64,000 bases of DNA from Bifidobacterium catenulatum PV20-2 (GTDB taxonomy: Bacteria; Actinomycetota; Actinomycetes; Actinomycetales; Bifidobacteriaceae). Location: positions 1,612,001 through 1,676,000 of the forward strand of contig NZ_CP007456.1 in assembly GCF_000800455.1 (NCBI RefSeq). The letters are read 5' to 3'. Under the pieces are notes generated by a model. It saw only the letters and a list, made by a program, of their open reading frames with translations, ran no database searches and was not told the origin of the DNA. How positions within the stretch are numbered: the first letter of the stretch is position 1; every line of letters begins with the position of its first letter. Below are positions 18,615-27,120 of the stretch, one piece after another. A program made the translations under genes and the position numbers.

Positions 18615-18647
18615 CTTTCCGCCCCTCCGTTCTTCATGCTTGCATAC

Positions 18648-20450
18648 TCACCACGTTACTGGAATAGCATCAGTTCGCGGACTTGACGCCGGCACTTCAT
18701 ACTTCTGCATAAGGAATTCACCAATCTCCGCGGTAACCGGACCTGCCGTCAGACCACCAAAAACGCCTTGCGGATCCTTCAGCACCACCGTGACGACAAA
18801 GCGAGGATTGTCTGCGGGAATAATCGCCGAATAATCGCTGATAATCGACGACAGTCTGCCATCGGCACCAGCGACTTCCGCCGTACCGGACTTTGCTGCG
18901 ACACGATAACCATCCACCTTGATGAACTGGGAGTAATGGTCGGACACGGATTCCATGGCGTTCATCACCTGAGAGGCCACCTGCTCGTCAATCACGCGCG
19001 TCGCCTCGCCCTTGGGCTTTTGCTCTTCGGAATGTCCCTCGGCATCGCTGATCGTTTTGATGATGCGCTGCGGCTTCTTGACGCCCTTATTGGCGATCAC
19101 GGCAACCGCATTCGTCAGCTGAAGTGCATTGGTCGTGTAAGCCTGGCCAAACAACACGGTGTTCTGGGTTCGCAGATCCCATTGATCGGCCGAATATAGC
19201 AAACCATCCGATTCGCCAGGAAGTCCGAGCCTATTGTCTTGGCCGATACCGAATTTTCTGATGAAATCGTATCGCTGCTCGTTAGACATCTTCTCCCCTG
19301 CGATGATCATGCCAACGTTCGACGATTGCTCGAGAATGCCCGCAAGGGTCCAGTGTTCGGCACCGTGGGTGGTCGCATCGCTGTAGGTCTGCCCGTTCAC
19401 CGTGATATGGTCCGGCACGGTGAATTTGTCTGACGCCTGATGCAATCCAAGCTGGATCATGCCCGACATTGTGAAGACCTTGCCAATGGAACCGGGCTCA
19501 AACGTTTCGCTGACGGCCCTGGAAACCGTCATCTTCGCCTGATCGCTGCCGGCTTCGATCTCGTCGCTGTCGGCGAGCGCGAGAATATCCCCTGTTTGAG
19601 TGTCCTGCACCACGGCGATTCCCCATGGCGAACTGTATTTCTCGCAGCTTTCTCTCAGTACTTTTTTGACATACCACTGCACGTCGTGATCGATGGTCAG
19701 TGTGACGTCGGATCCGTTGACCGCATCTTTCGATTCGGTCATGGTTCCGGGGATTTCGACGCCGTTGTTGCCTTGTTGGTAGACCTGGTATCCATCTTCG
19801 CCGGTCAGCGTCTTGTTTTCCATTTGTTCGATACCGGCAACGCCTTTGCCTTCGCCATCGACGCCTCCCAACAACGCTCCCATCAAGGTTCCGTTGGAAT
19901 AGATGCGTTCGTTGCTGAGTTCCGCATAGACGATACCGCCCAAATTGAGCTTGGAGATTTTGCGTTTAACCGCCGGCGTCACGTCTTTCTTCAGCACCGC
20001 GTATTGGCCTGTTCCCGAGAGCATGGCACCCAATTCGGTAGCATCCATGCCCAGTACCGGGGCGAGTAGCCTGGCCACGGCCGCGGCTCCTGTGGCACTT
20101 ACCGGTTTGCCGTCGATCTGGTGGCAGTTGTCTCCCGTCTGTTTGGTGCAGGTTGTTGGCGTGAAGGCCTGCGCCTCCTCGGGATTGCCGATGATGGTGT
20201 ATCGTTCCACGCTCTGTGCGAGGATCGAACCGTTCGTGTCCATGATTTTGCCACGACTCGCCTTTAATGTCACGGTGATGGTTCGGCTTTGCGCCGCGGC
20301 CTGCGCCATGCTTTTGCCGTTGACCAGCTGGACGTTGGCCAATTGGATGAGGCATGCCGTGCCCATCAGCGCCAGAATGACGCCGATGGCCATGGTTTTT
20401 GTAAGCAGTTTCTTATGGAAACGCGCGTACGTGCTGCGAAAAGGATTCAC
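18648..20450 (-). CDS. ftsI: Septal peptidoglycan transpeptidase FtsI (class B PBP)
   Basis: This 600-residue class B penicillin-binding protein cross-links septal peptidoglycan in concert with FtsW. It has a short cytoplasmic tail, one transmembrane anchor (TMAIGVILALMGTACLIQLANV) and the PBP dimerisation region (ASRGKIMDTNGSILAQSVE). The transpeptidase domain has the active-site S-x-x-K as SIGK within ETFEPGSIGKVFT, S-x-N as SSN in EQSSNVGMI, and the K-S/T-G motif as AKSGTAEVAG. Length is typical. The GTG start overlaps the FtsL-like stop (GTGA), coupling the two. The PASTA domains seen in some actinobacterial homologues are absent. Confidence 0.95.
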   Translation of the reverse strand: MNPFRSTYARFHKKLLTKTMAIGVILALMGTACLIQLANVQLVNGKSMAQAAAQSRTITVTLKASRGKIMDTNGSILAQSVERYTIIGNPEEAQAFTPTTCTKQTGDNCHQIDGKPVSATGAAAVARLLAPVLGMDATELGAMLSGTGQYAVLKKDVTPAVKRKISKLNLGGIVYAELSNERIYSNGTLMGALLGGVDGEGKGVAGIEQMENKTLTGEDGYQVYQQGNNGVEIPGTMTESKDAVNGSDVTLTIDHDVQWYVKKVLRESCEKYSSPWGIAVVQDTQTGDILALADSDEIEAGSDQAKMTVSRAVSETFEPGSIGKVFTMSGMIQLGLHQASDKFTVPDHITVNGQTYSDATTHGAEHWTLAGILEQSSNVGMIIAGEKMSNEQRYDFIRKFGIGQDNRLGLPGESDGLLYSADQWDLRTQNTVLFGQAYTTNALQLTNAVAVIANKGVKKPQRIIKTISDAEGHSEEQKPKGEATRVIDEQVASQVMNAMESVSDHYSQFIKVDGYRVAAKSGTAEVAGADGRLSSIISDYSAIIPADNPRFVVTVVLKDPQGVFGGLTAGPVTAEIGEFLMQKYEVPASSPRTDAIPVTW

Positions 20451-20902
20451 TGAGCGTCGTCTCCGCTTGGCTGATAGCCGTTCAGATCAATCGTCAAGGC
20501 ACCTTTTTGAGGCACCATACCCATTTCCTCAGCTTTGCTTGGCAGCGAGGCTTCAAGCTCGTCAAGCTTGGTCTGGTCATCTTCCACGTCTTGCGTCAAA
20601 CGGGTGATGTTCGACTCGATCTGGTTCGCTTCGAAGGAATGCTGCACCATTTGGGTGCGTAGCATCAAGGATCCCACAAGGCAGACTCCAAGGAAAACGA
20701 CGGCAATGACCAAATGCAGCAATGGGGTGCTTCTGGTGCGAGTCCATGTGATGAGCTGTTCGACTCCCCGCTTGACACCCTTGCCTTCGGCACGTGTTCC
20801 TTTTACGACATGCAATTCAGGGCGAGTGGTGCCTGCGGTTTCGTTTTGGTTCCGGCGTCCTGCGGGAGCCGCGTTTGATGCGATCGTTCTTGGTGCGGAC
20901 AC
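20447..20902 (-). CDS. ftsL: FtsL-like septal membrane protein
   Basis: A 151-residue bitopic protein with a basic, disordered cytoplasmic N-terminus of about 60 residues and one transmembrane helix (LLHLVIAVVFLGVCLVGSLML). A coiled-coil extracytoplasmic stretch follows (SFEANQIESNITRLTQDVEDDQTKLDELEASL). This layout and its position between rsmH and ftsI identify it as the FtsL equivalent, which forms the FtsQLB complex and activates FtsWI. FtsL sequences are poorly conserved, so the call rests mainly on topology and synteny. Translation starts at GTG behind aggagggg, 2 nt after the rsmH stop, and the end overlaps ftsI. Confidence 0.82.
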   Translation of the reverse strand: MSAPRTIASNAAPAGRRNQNETAGTTRPELHVVKGTRAEGKGVKRGVEQLITWTRTRSTPLLHLVIAVVFLGVCLVGSLMLRTQMVQHSFEANQIESNITRLTQDVEDDQTKLDELEASLPSKAEEMGMVPQKGALTIDLNGYQPSGDDAQ

Positions 20903-20904
20903 GT

Positions 20905-21936
20905 TCAGCCCCTCCTTCCTTGTCGTTTCATGCTTGCGTAGTTATTGCCTTGGTCGAATCGTTTTCGCCAGCGTTCGGGAATTGGTCTGGTCAGTTCCAC
21001 TGCACGCAATCGTACGGAAGCCGACCTCGGATTCATGGCGATTTCCTCGTCGCCGGCTTTGATGGCGCCTCGCGTGAGTTCCTTGAAGAATGGCATCATA
21101 TCCGGCGGAATCACCGGCATGTCCGCAGGCACGTCGGCTTTCAGACCTTGGTTCATGAATGTTTTGACGGTTTTGTCTTCCAGTGAATGGTACGACTCCA
21201 CCACCAAACGCCCTCCCACCGCGAGATGGTTGGCGATCTGGGGCAGTGTCCCCGCCAATTTGTCGAGCTCACCGTTGACTTCGATACGCAGCGCTTGGAA
21301 CACTCGTTTTGCGGGATTTCCTGCAGGACGGTGCGCCTGCGGCACAACCTCATCCACAAGACGGTTAAGCTGCCCTGATGTGGTCAACGGCTCGATCTCA
21401 CGCCTACGCACAATTTCACGGGCGATCTGCTTGGAGAAGCGTTCCTCCCCATACGTACGGAAAATGCGCACCAGATCGGCAAACGAATAATCGGCAAGCA
21501 CCTGCTCAGCGGTCAATGGCTGGGTCACGTCCATACGCATGTCCAAAGGCGCATCGTGGGAATACGAGAATCCCCGTTCCGTCTCATCGATCTGCAGACT
21601 CGACAATCCCAAATCCATGAACACGGCGTTCACTTGATCGATTCCCTGATCATCAAGCACTTGCGCGAAATCGTCGAATGCGGCATGCACAGGTATGAAG
21701 CGGTCGGCAAGGCCTTCCATCTGCATTCGCTGCGTGGCAAGCGCAAGGGCCTCAGTGTCTCGGTCGATGCCAATCAGGCGAGCATGCGGGCTCGCTTTAA
21801 GGAATGCCGTGGAATGCCCGGCCAAGCCAAGCGTGCAATCCACGGCGATCGACCCTGGCTTCGCCAATGCAGGCGCCACCAGATCCACGCAGTCACGCAG
21901 CAACACTGGCTGATGAATCGTTGTCACATCTGTCAT
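20905..21936 (-). CDS. rsmH: 16S rRNA (cytosine1402-N4)-methyltransferase
   Basis: This S-adenosylmethionine-dependent methyltransferase (MraW/RsmH, 343 residues) modifies C1402 in the ribosomal P site. The opening HQPVLLRDCVDLVAPAL and the SAM-binding VDCTLGLAGHSTAFL are family signatures. NAVFMDLGLSSLQIDETERGFSYSHDAPLDMRMD is highly diagnostic, as is the C-terminal VVESYHSLEDKTVKTFM. The length is as expected. The ATG overlaps the mraZ stop (TGATG), so it is translated from the same message. Confidence 0.97.
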   Translation of the reverse strand: MTDVTTIHQPVLLRDCVDLVAPALAKPGSIAVDCTLGLAGHSTAFLKASPHARLIGIDRDTEALALATQRMQMEGLADRFIPVHAAFDDFAQVLDDQGIDQVNAVFMDLGLSSLQIDETERGFSYSHDAPLDMRMDVTQPLTAEQVLADYSFADLVRIFRTYGEERFSKQIAREIVRRREIEPLTTSGQLNRLVDEVVPQAHRPAGNPAKRVFQALRIEVNGELDKLAGTLPQIANHLAVGGRLVVESYHSLEDKTVKTFMNQGLKADVPADMPVIPPDMMPFFKELTRGAIKAGDEEIAMNPRSASVRLRAVELTRPIPERWRKRFDQGNNYASMKRQGRRG

Positions 21937-22451
21937 CAGAATTCCACCGCCGGTAATACGTCATCGGCAATATCGGAATATCCCTGCTCCTTGTCGGCGA
22001 GATATTCCTCCCATGCCTGCTTATTCCAAATCTCAGCTCGGGTTCCCACACCAATCACCACAATGTCGCTTCCCAAATTCGCGTAATCGCGCAACATCTG
22101 CGGCACGAGCACACGTCCTTGCTTGTCCGGCTCCTGATCAACGGCACCGGAAAGAAATACGCGCAAATAGTCGCGCGCAGCCTTGTTGCCCATGGATGTA
22201 CGCTGAATCTGCAACGCAATCCGGCGAAATTCCGATTGGGGCAACAGGTAAACGCAGCGCTCCTGCCCCCTGGCCATCACCATGCCCGATCCCAATTGAC
22301 TGCGAAATTTCGCAGGCAGTGCCATGCGTCCTTTGGCGTCGATTTTTGGAGTGTATGTTCCCAGCAGCAATGGCGGCAATCCCGCCATCATGCCGCCCGC
22401 CTGCATTGCATCGTCCTCGGAGAATGGCGTGGTTTCAACGCTTTGAACCAT
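21936..22451 (-). CDS. mraZ: Transcriptional regulator MraZ
   Basis: MraZ is an AbrB-like double-psi-barrel protein that binds its own promoter and controls the dcw operon. This copy is 171 residues, slightly longer than E. coli MraZ (152) because of an N-terminal extension. The first SpoVT-AbrB repeat reads GTYTPKIDAKGRMALPAKFRSQL, and the second, GAVDQEPDKQGRVLVPQMLRDYA, carries the duplicated D-x-x-G-R motif. I chose ATG 22451 because it is 7 nt after the strong Shine-Dalgarno aaggagg; GTGs at 22454 and 22457 are too close to it. Upstream are four phased TGGGG-type boxes, consistent with autoregulation. Confidence 0.95.
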   Translation of the reverse strand: MVQSVETTPFSEDDAMQAGGMMAGLPPLLLGTYTPKIDAKGRMALPAKFRSQLGSGMVMARGQERCVYLLPQSEFRRIALQIQRTSMGNKAARDYLRVFLSGAVDQEPDKQGRVLVPQMLRDYANLGSDIVVIGVGTRAEIWNKQAWEEYLADKEQGYSDIADDVLPAVEF

Positions 22452-22503
22452 CACCACACCTCCTTATCCGACACACAGGAACACCTCAGGCCCGAGACTC
22501 TTT

Positions 22504-22538
22504 CCCCACTTTACCCCACAGGTCACCATAAATCCCCA
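22504..22538 (-). promoter_or_regulatory. Array of four MraZ boxes upstream of mraZ
   Basis: On the minus strand the order is TGGGG, TGGTG, TGGGG, TGGGG, each separated by exactly 5 bp. On the plus strand these are cccca at 22504, 22514 and 22534, and cacca at 22524. MraZ is known to bind TGGGN repeats with 10-bp phasing. A further cccca lies at 22577. The array is 53-87 bp upstream of the mraZ ATG. Confidence 0.85.
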
Positions 22539-22714
22539 CATAAATGGAAAAAATCAGCAAATAAAAGGACGTTTCTCCCCACAATGAACAAACCCCATCG
22601 AAATTCATTCGTCATCCTGTCCCAGAAACATCACTTTTTCGCTTGGCAATAACGTTTTCGTAGAAGCCTCGGGGTACATTGGAGTGCCTAAGTTTTGTGA
22701 GGAAGGGATTGTAG

Positions 22715-24994
22715 ATGTCGAGTTATTCCGCCCAGTTGCGTGAAGAACAACAGGCCGTCAGCCGCGCTTATGGTCGCTTGGACGACCTACGGGCTCAAGC
22801 TCGCGCCCGTCTCGACACCGTGCGCGCAGCTGGCTCGCACGGTTCGCCCACGCAACGCACCGAACGCGACTCCTTCGCCACCATGTACGAGGACCGTCTC
22901 ACCCAGTTGCGTGCGGTCGAAGACCGTCTGGTGTTCGGTAGGCTCGATGATGTTCACGGCGCGCACCGGTACATCGGTCGTATCGGATTGTCCGACGAGC
23001 ACCATGAGCCGATCCTCACCGATTGGCGAGCCGACGCGGCACGCCCGTTCTACGAGGCGACGCCTTCACATCATGGCGATATCGTGATGCGTCGCCATAT
23101 CACGCTGAGTTTCCGTGAAGTGGTCGGCGTCGAAGATGAGGTGCTTGATGTGCATTCCGACCAAGTGGGCCAAGCGTCCTCGGACGGCACGCTAACCGGT
23201 GAAGGCGCGCTGCTTGCATCATTGAACGCCAAACGCACTGGCAAGATGACCGACATCGTGGCCACCATCCAGGCCGAACAGGACCGTATCATCCGCGCGG
23301 GCCTCAATCAGGCCGTGGTGGTGCAGGGCGGTCCGGGTACCGGCAAAACCGCCGTCGCCCTGCATCGTGCGGCATATCTGCTCTACACGCATCGCAGAAT
23401 GCTCGAACGTTCCGGTGTGCTGGTGGTCGGCCCGAGCTCCACGTTCCTGCACTACATCGACCAGGTGCTGCCCTCCCTTGGCGAGACCGGAGTGGTCAGC
23501 CGCACCATCGCCGATCTCATTCCCGGCGTAATCGCGACAGCGCATGACGATCCGTTCGCAGCAAAACTCAAGGGCGACCGACGCATGGCCAAGGCCATCG
23601 CCAACGCCGTCGCAGCAAGGGAACGTGTTCCTTCGCAGTTGCCGTCGATTCGCGTCAACGGATTCACTGTGCCCATCGTGCGTACGGATATCGAGCAGGC
23701 CATCACCGACGCCAAGCGCACGCGACAGCAGCACAACAAAGCACGCGAAACCTTCGTGCACAGCATGCTGATCGCCATGCGCAACCGTTATGTGGACAAA
23801 CTTGATTACGAGCCGGAACAGGCCGAGTTGACGGATGTGATGCAGCAGCTGCGCATGAACGATGCGCTGCGTAAGACGTTGAATCTCGCCTGGCTGCCGA
23901 TGACCGGCGAATGGCTGGTCGACCAATTGTTCTGCAAGCCGCAGCAGCTTCGCCGTTTCGCACCTTGGCTTGAGGAACGAGACATCGAAGCGCTGACGCG
24001 TCCGAAGGGATCGCCGTTCACAGTCAGCGACGTTCCCTTGTTAGATGAGGCCATGGAGCTGCTTGGTCCCGACCCGAAGGCGGTCGCCCGTCAAAAGGAG
24101 TTGGACGCCAAACGCGCCGAAGAAGAGCAATTCGCGCAAGACACGTTGGCGCAGGCCGGCATCGGTTCAGGCATCGTCACCTCGCAAATGTTGGTGGACA
24201 ACATCAATGGTATGGACGCCGAGCTCACCGCGCAGCGCGCCGCTTCGGACCGCGAATGGACGTATGGCCATATCGTCGTCGATGAGGCTCAGGAGCTCAC
24301 CGCCATGGATTGGCGTATGCTCATCCGCCGTTGCCCGTCGCGTTCGTTCACCATTGTGGGCGACGTAGCGCAAACGTCCGCATTGGGAGGCACCCGTTCG
24401 TGGCGACGCATGATGGATCCTCTGTTCGGACCTCGCAATTGGCAGCTCAACGAATTGACGATCAACTACCGTAATCCAAAGGAAGTATCGCAACTCGCCT
24501 GCGATTTCGCGGCCGCCGAAGGCTTGTATATCTCCACCGTCAATGCGGTTCGCGGCGTGCCTGATTCGGTCAAGCGTCTCACCTTGGCTGATGAAAGTCT
24601 GATTTTCGACGCCGTGGCGCAACAGACCGTCGATCTGGTTCGTTCGTACATATCCGCCGACGGCACTGGACGTGTGGCCATCATTGCTCCTGATGATATG
24701 GTCAAGCCACTGCGTAGGCGCGTGTACGAACAGTTGCGTGAAACATTGCCGGCAAAGGAATTCGACCGTCTTGATGCGCAAAGCTCCTGGGATGAGCAGG
24801 TGACCGTCTGCTCCACCCAAATGGTGAAGGGACTGGAGTATGACGCGGTGATGGTGGTGCAGCCGGGAATCATCGAGGAGAACGCTCCTTCGCGCATTGT
24901 GGCAGCCGCCGATCTGTACGTCGCCATGACCAGACCGACGCAACGTCTGCTTATAGTCCGGACAAATGCTGACGAAAAACTGCTCAAGCTATAA
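22715..24994 (+). CDS. helR: HelD/HelR-like RNA polymerase recycling motor ATPase
   Basis: This 759-residue UvrD/Rep-like SF1 ATPase belongs to the HelD group, which pries stalled or rifampicin-bound RNA polymerase off DNA; the actinobacterial class is called HelR. The N-terminus is a charged helical hairpin (LREEQQAVSRAYGRLDDLRAQ), matching the arm that enters the polymerase secondary channel. Next comes the HelD-specific IGRIGLSDEHHEPILTDWRADAARPFYEAT region. The Walker A is VVQGGPGTGKTAVALHRAAYLLYT. Motif II is VVDEAQELTAMDWRML, motif III is FTIVGDVAQTS, and motif VI is LYVAMTRPTQRLLIV. A Shine-Dalgarno (aggaaggg) precedes the ATG. It diverges from mraZ. Plain DNA helicase is the less likely alternative, since HelD proteins unwind DNA poorly. 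Confidence 0.85.
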   Translation: MSSYSAQLREEQQAVSRAYGRLDDLRAQARARLDTVRAAGSHGSPTQRTERDSFATMYEDRLTQLRAVEDRLVFGRLDDVHGAHRYIGRIGLSDEHHEPILTDWRADAARPFYEATPSHHGDIVMRRHITLSFREVVGVEDEVLDVHSDQVGQASSDGTLTGEGALLASLNAKRTGKMTDIVATIQAEQDRIIRAGLNQAVVVQGGPGTGKTAVALHRAAYLLYTHRRMLERSGVLVVGPSSTFLHYIDQVLPSLGETGVVSRTIADLIPGVIATAHDDPFAAKLKGDRRMAKAIANAVAARERVPSQLPSIRVNGFTVPIVRTDIEQAITDAKRTRQQHNKARETFVHSMLIAMRNRYVDKLDYEPEQAELTDVMQQLRMNDALRKTLNLAWLPMTGEWLVDQLFCKPQQLRRFAPWLEERDIEALTRPKGSPFTVSDVPLLDEAMELLGPDPKAVARQKELDAKRAEEEQFAQDTLAQAGIGSGIVTSQMLVDNINGMDAELTAQRAASDREWTYGHIVVDEAQELTAMDWRMLIRRCPSRSFTIVGDVAQTSALGGTRSWRRMMDPLFGPRNWQLNELTINYRNPKEVSQLACDFAAAEGLYISTVNAVRGVPDSVKRLTLADESLIFDAVAQQTVDLVRSYISADGTGRVAIIAPDDMVKPLRRRVYEQLRETLPAKEFDRLDAQSSWDEQVTVCSTQMVKGLEYDAVMVVQPGIIEENAPSRIVAAADLYVAMTRPTQRLLIVRTNADEKLLKL

Positions 24995-25004
24995 GGTAGG
25001 AATC

Positions 25005-26204
25005 ATGCCTAAAGCATTGTTACTTGAAAACATTCATCCCGACGCGGCGCAGTCGCTACGTGACCACGGCTTCGAAGTCGAGTGCCTCAAAGGCGCTCTC
25101 AACGAAGACGAACTCATCGACGCTCTGGAAGGCGTTGACCTCCTGGGTATCCGATCCAAAACCAGCGTGACCCGCAAGGTCATCGATGCCCGTCCGACGC
25201 TCACCGCGGTCGGATGCTTCTGCATAGGTACCAATCAGGTCGATCTTGACTATGCGGGCAAGCATGGCATCGCCGTATTCAATGCTCCATATTCGAACAC
25301 CCGCTCCGTGGTGGAACTGGTCATCGGCGATATCATCTGCCTGATGCGCCGCATTCCCGCGCACACCCATCACATGAAGCATGGCATGTGGGATAAGTCC
25401 GCTTCCGGCTCCCACGAGGTGCGAGGCAAGACGCTCGGTATCATCGGCTACGGCAATATCGGCTCCCAGCTTTCCGTCATCGCCGAGGCGCTTGGCATGC
25501 GTGTGGTGTTCTACGACATCGAAGAGAAGCTTGCCATGGGCAATGCTCACCGTTGCTCCACGCTGAACGAGCTGCTCGAGCAGTCCGATGTGGTCACTTT
25601 GCATGTCGATGGCCGCAAGTCCAATACCGGTTTCTTCGGTGAGGACCAGTTCGCCCATATGAAGCAGGATTCGATTTTCATCAATCTGTCCCGCGGTTTC
25701 GTAGCGGATTTGGACGCGTTGAAGAAGCATTTGGATTCCGGTCATATTTCGGGCGCTGCGGTGGATGTGTTCCCTGTAGAGCCGAAGAAAAGCGGCGATG
25801 AATTCTTGACGAACCTTGCCGATGAAGACAATATGATTCTGACCCCGCATATTGGCGGCTCCACGCTTGAAGCGCAGAAATCCATCGGCCAGTTCGTTTC
25901 ACAACGTCTTGAGGATTATTGGTTCAAGGGTTCCACGATGTTGTCGGTTGATCTTCCGCAGATCACCTTGTCCGATATCCGTTCGAACTTCCGCATCGCG
26001 CATCTTCATGCGAATCTGCCTGGCGTCCTTGCCAAGGTGAACCATGCTCTTGGAGAAGAGAACATTAATATCGCGGCCCAGGCGCTTGGCACCGAAGGCG
26101 AAATCGGCTATGTGGTCACTGATGTGGCGCAGCGCCCGAGCCAGAAGGCTTTGGACGAGCTTGCGGCCATTGAAGGCACGATCCGCATGCGTGTAATCAG
26201 CTGA
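25005..26204 (+). CDS. serA: D-3-phosphoglycerate dehydrogenase
   Basis: This enzyme catalyses the first committed step of serine synthesis, NAD-dependent oxidation of 3-phosphoglycerate. From ATG 25005 (preceded by aaggtagg) it has 399 residues, the short ACT-containing type rather than the long mycobacterial type. The catalytic domain has the D-isomer hydroxyacid dehydrogenase motifs: TLGIIGYGNIGSQLSVIAEALGM for NAD binding, then NLSRGFVADLDALKKHLDSG, and the active His in NMILTPHIGGSTLEAQ. A C-terminal ACT domain (LHANLPGVLAKVNHALGEENINIAAQ) suggests serine feedback. It begins 10 nt after the helR stop, so the two may be co-transcribed. Confidence 0.95.
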   Translation: MPKALLLENIHPDAAQSLRDHGFEVECLKGALNEDELIDALEGVDLLGIRSKTSVTRKVIDARPTLTAVGCFCIGTNQVDLDYAGKHGIAVFNAPYSNTRSVVELVIGDIICLMRRIPAHTHHMKHGMWDKSASGSHEVRGKTLGIIGYGNIGSQLSVIAEALGMRVVFYDIEEKLAMGNAHRCSTLNELLEQSDVVTLHVDGRKSNTGFFGEDQFAHMKQDSIFINLSRGFVADLDALKKHLDSGHISGAAVDVFPVEPKKSGDEFLTNLADEDNMILTPHIGGSTLEAQKSIGQFVSQRLEDYWFKGSTMLSVDLPQITLSDIRSNFRIAHLHANLPGVLAKVNHALGEENINIAAQALGTEGEIGYVVTDVAQRPSQKALDELAAIEGTIRMRVIS

Positions 26205-26221
26205 CGGTCTGCAATACGGCA

Positions 26222-26276
26222 TTTATGCATTGTGGGGGTTCCAGCCTAAGCGGCTGGAACCCCCACAATGCATAAA
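26222..26276. terminator. Perfect 25-bp stem-loop between convergent serA and nrdR
   Basis: The arms 26222-26246 and 26252-26276 are perfectly complementary around a 5-nt loop (taagc). The core is gtgggggttccagcc. It lies between converging genes and probably blocks both transcripts, although neither side has a T-run. Confidence 0.75.
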
Positions 26277-26374
26277 CCTTCATGTCATTGCCGTAATCGC
26301 CCAACTTTTGCGTCACCTAGTCCATCCTTGACAAGACAACGCATTGCCGCACGTTTCAATAGCGACTGCCCAAA

Positions 26375-26851
26375 CTACTTCAGCGCGTCAGCTTTCAGCT
26401 CATTAATCGCATTCTGAAAATCCCCAAGATTCTCAAAGTTCTGATACACACTGGCGAAACGCATGTAGGCAACCTCGTCAAGATCACGCAACGGTTTCAG
26501 AATGGCTTTGCCGACCTCGTCGGACTTGACCTGGGCAAGCCCCCGAGCACGAAGATCCTCTTCAACCTGCTGACCGAGAGCTTTCAAATCGTCTTCCTTG
26601 ATCGGGCGACCCTGGCATGCTTTTCTAACGCCGGAAATCACCTTGTTCCTATCGAACTGTTCGACGTTGCCAGAACGCTTCACCACCAACAGCATGGTGG
26701 TCTCCAGCGTGGTGAAACGCTTGGAACATTTCGGGCACTCTCGCCTACGGCGAATGGAGTGGCCATCATCGCTAATGCGGGTATCGACCACCTTGGTATC
26801 TGGATTCTGACAAAAAGGGCAATGCATGGTGTCAAGAATAGCCTGAGCCAT
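26375..26851 (-). CDS. nrdR: Transcriptional repressor NrdR
   Basis: NrdR (158 residues) senses ATP and dATP and represses ribonucleotide reductase genes. The N-terminal zinc ribbon is complete ([15 protein letters not shown], then [12 protein letters not shown], i.e. CxxC twice). The ATP-cone domain follows ([30 protein letters not shown]) and extends to about residue 140. Length is normal. It is divergent from lexA, a conserved actinobacterial arrangement. A LexA-box-like sequence at 27003-27016 is about 150 bp upstream, so SOS control is possible but unproven. Confidence 0.96.
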   Translation of the reverse strand: MAQAILDTMHCPFCQNPDTKVVDTRISDDGHSIRRRRECPKCSKRFTTLETTMLLVVKRSGNVEQFDRNKVISGVRKACQGRPIKEDDLKALGQQVEEDLRARGLAQVKSDEVGKAILKPLRDLDEVAYMRFASVYQNFENLGDFQNAINELKADALK

Positions 26852-27002
26852 TGAACTAGGCCAATCCCACGTGAGTTATACCTCGTCAGGAACGATAAGC
26901 CCTTGCCCGGCCCTTAACGAAACAGAATCCAGATTATTCAAGCACCAGCTCGTCCAACGTATCCGAAACATCACGCCACTCCTTCTCGAACAGCCGTTTC
27001 AT

Positions 27003-27016
27003 CGAATGTACGTTCT
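27003..27016. promoter_or_regulatory. Second, weaker LexA-box-like site between nrdR and lexA
   Basis: The sequence cgaatgtacgttct matches the actinobacterial pattern CGAAC-N4-GTTCG in 8 of 10 defined positions. It lies 51 bp upstream of the better box and on the nrdR side. Confidence 0.4.
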
Positions 27017-27053
27017 AAGTATGGCACATGCGTTCGATAATCGCAAACACACC

Positions 27054-27069
27054 TCGAACAGATGTTTGA
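27054..27069. promoter_or_regulatory. LexA (SOS) box upstream of lexA
   Basis: The sequence tcgaacagatgtttga fits the Gram-positive SOS operator CGAAC-N4-GTTYG. It lies 52 bp upstream of the lexA start, as expected for autoregulation. Confidence 0.8.
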
Positions 27070-27120
27070 TTTCCTCAGCGTTTCGCGTTATGCTTACCTG
27101 AGACCTGAAAGGAGCCCATC

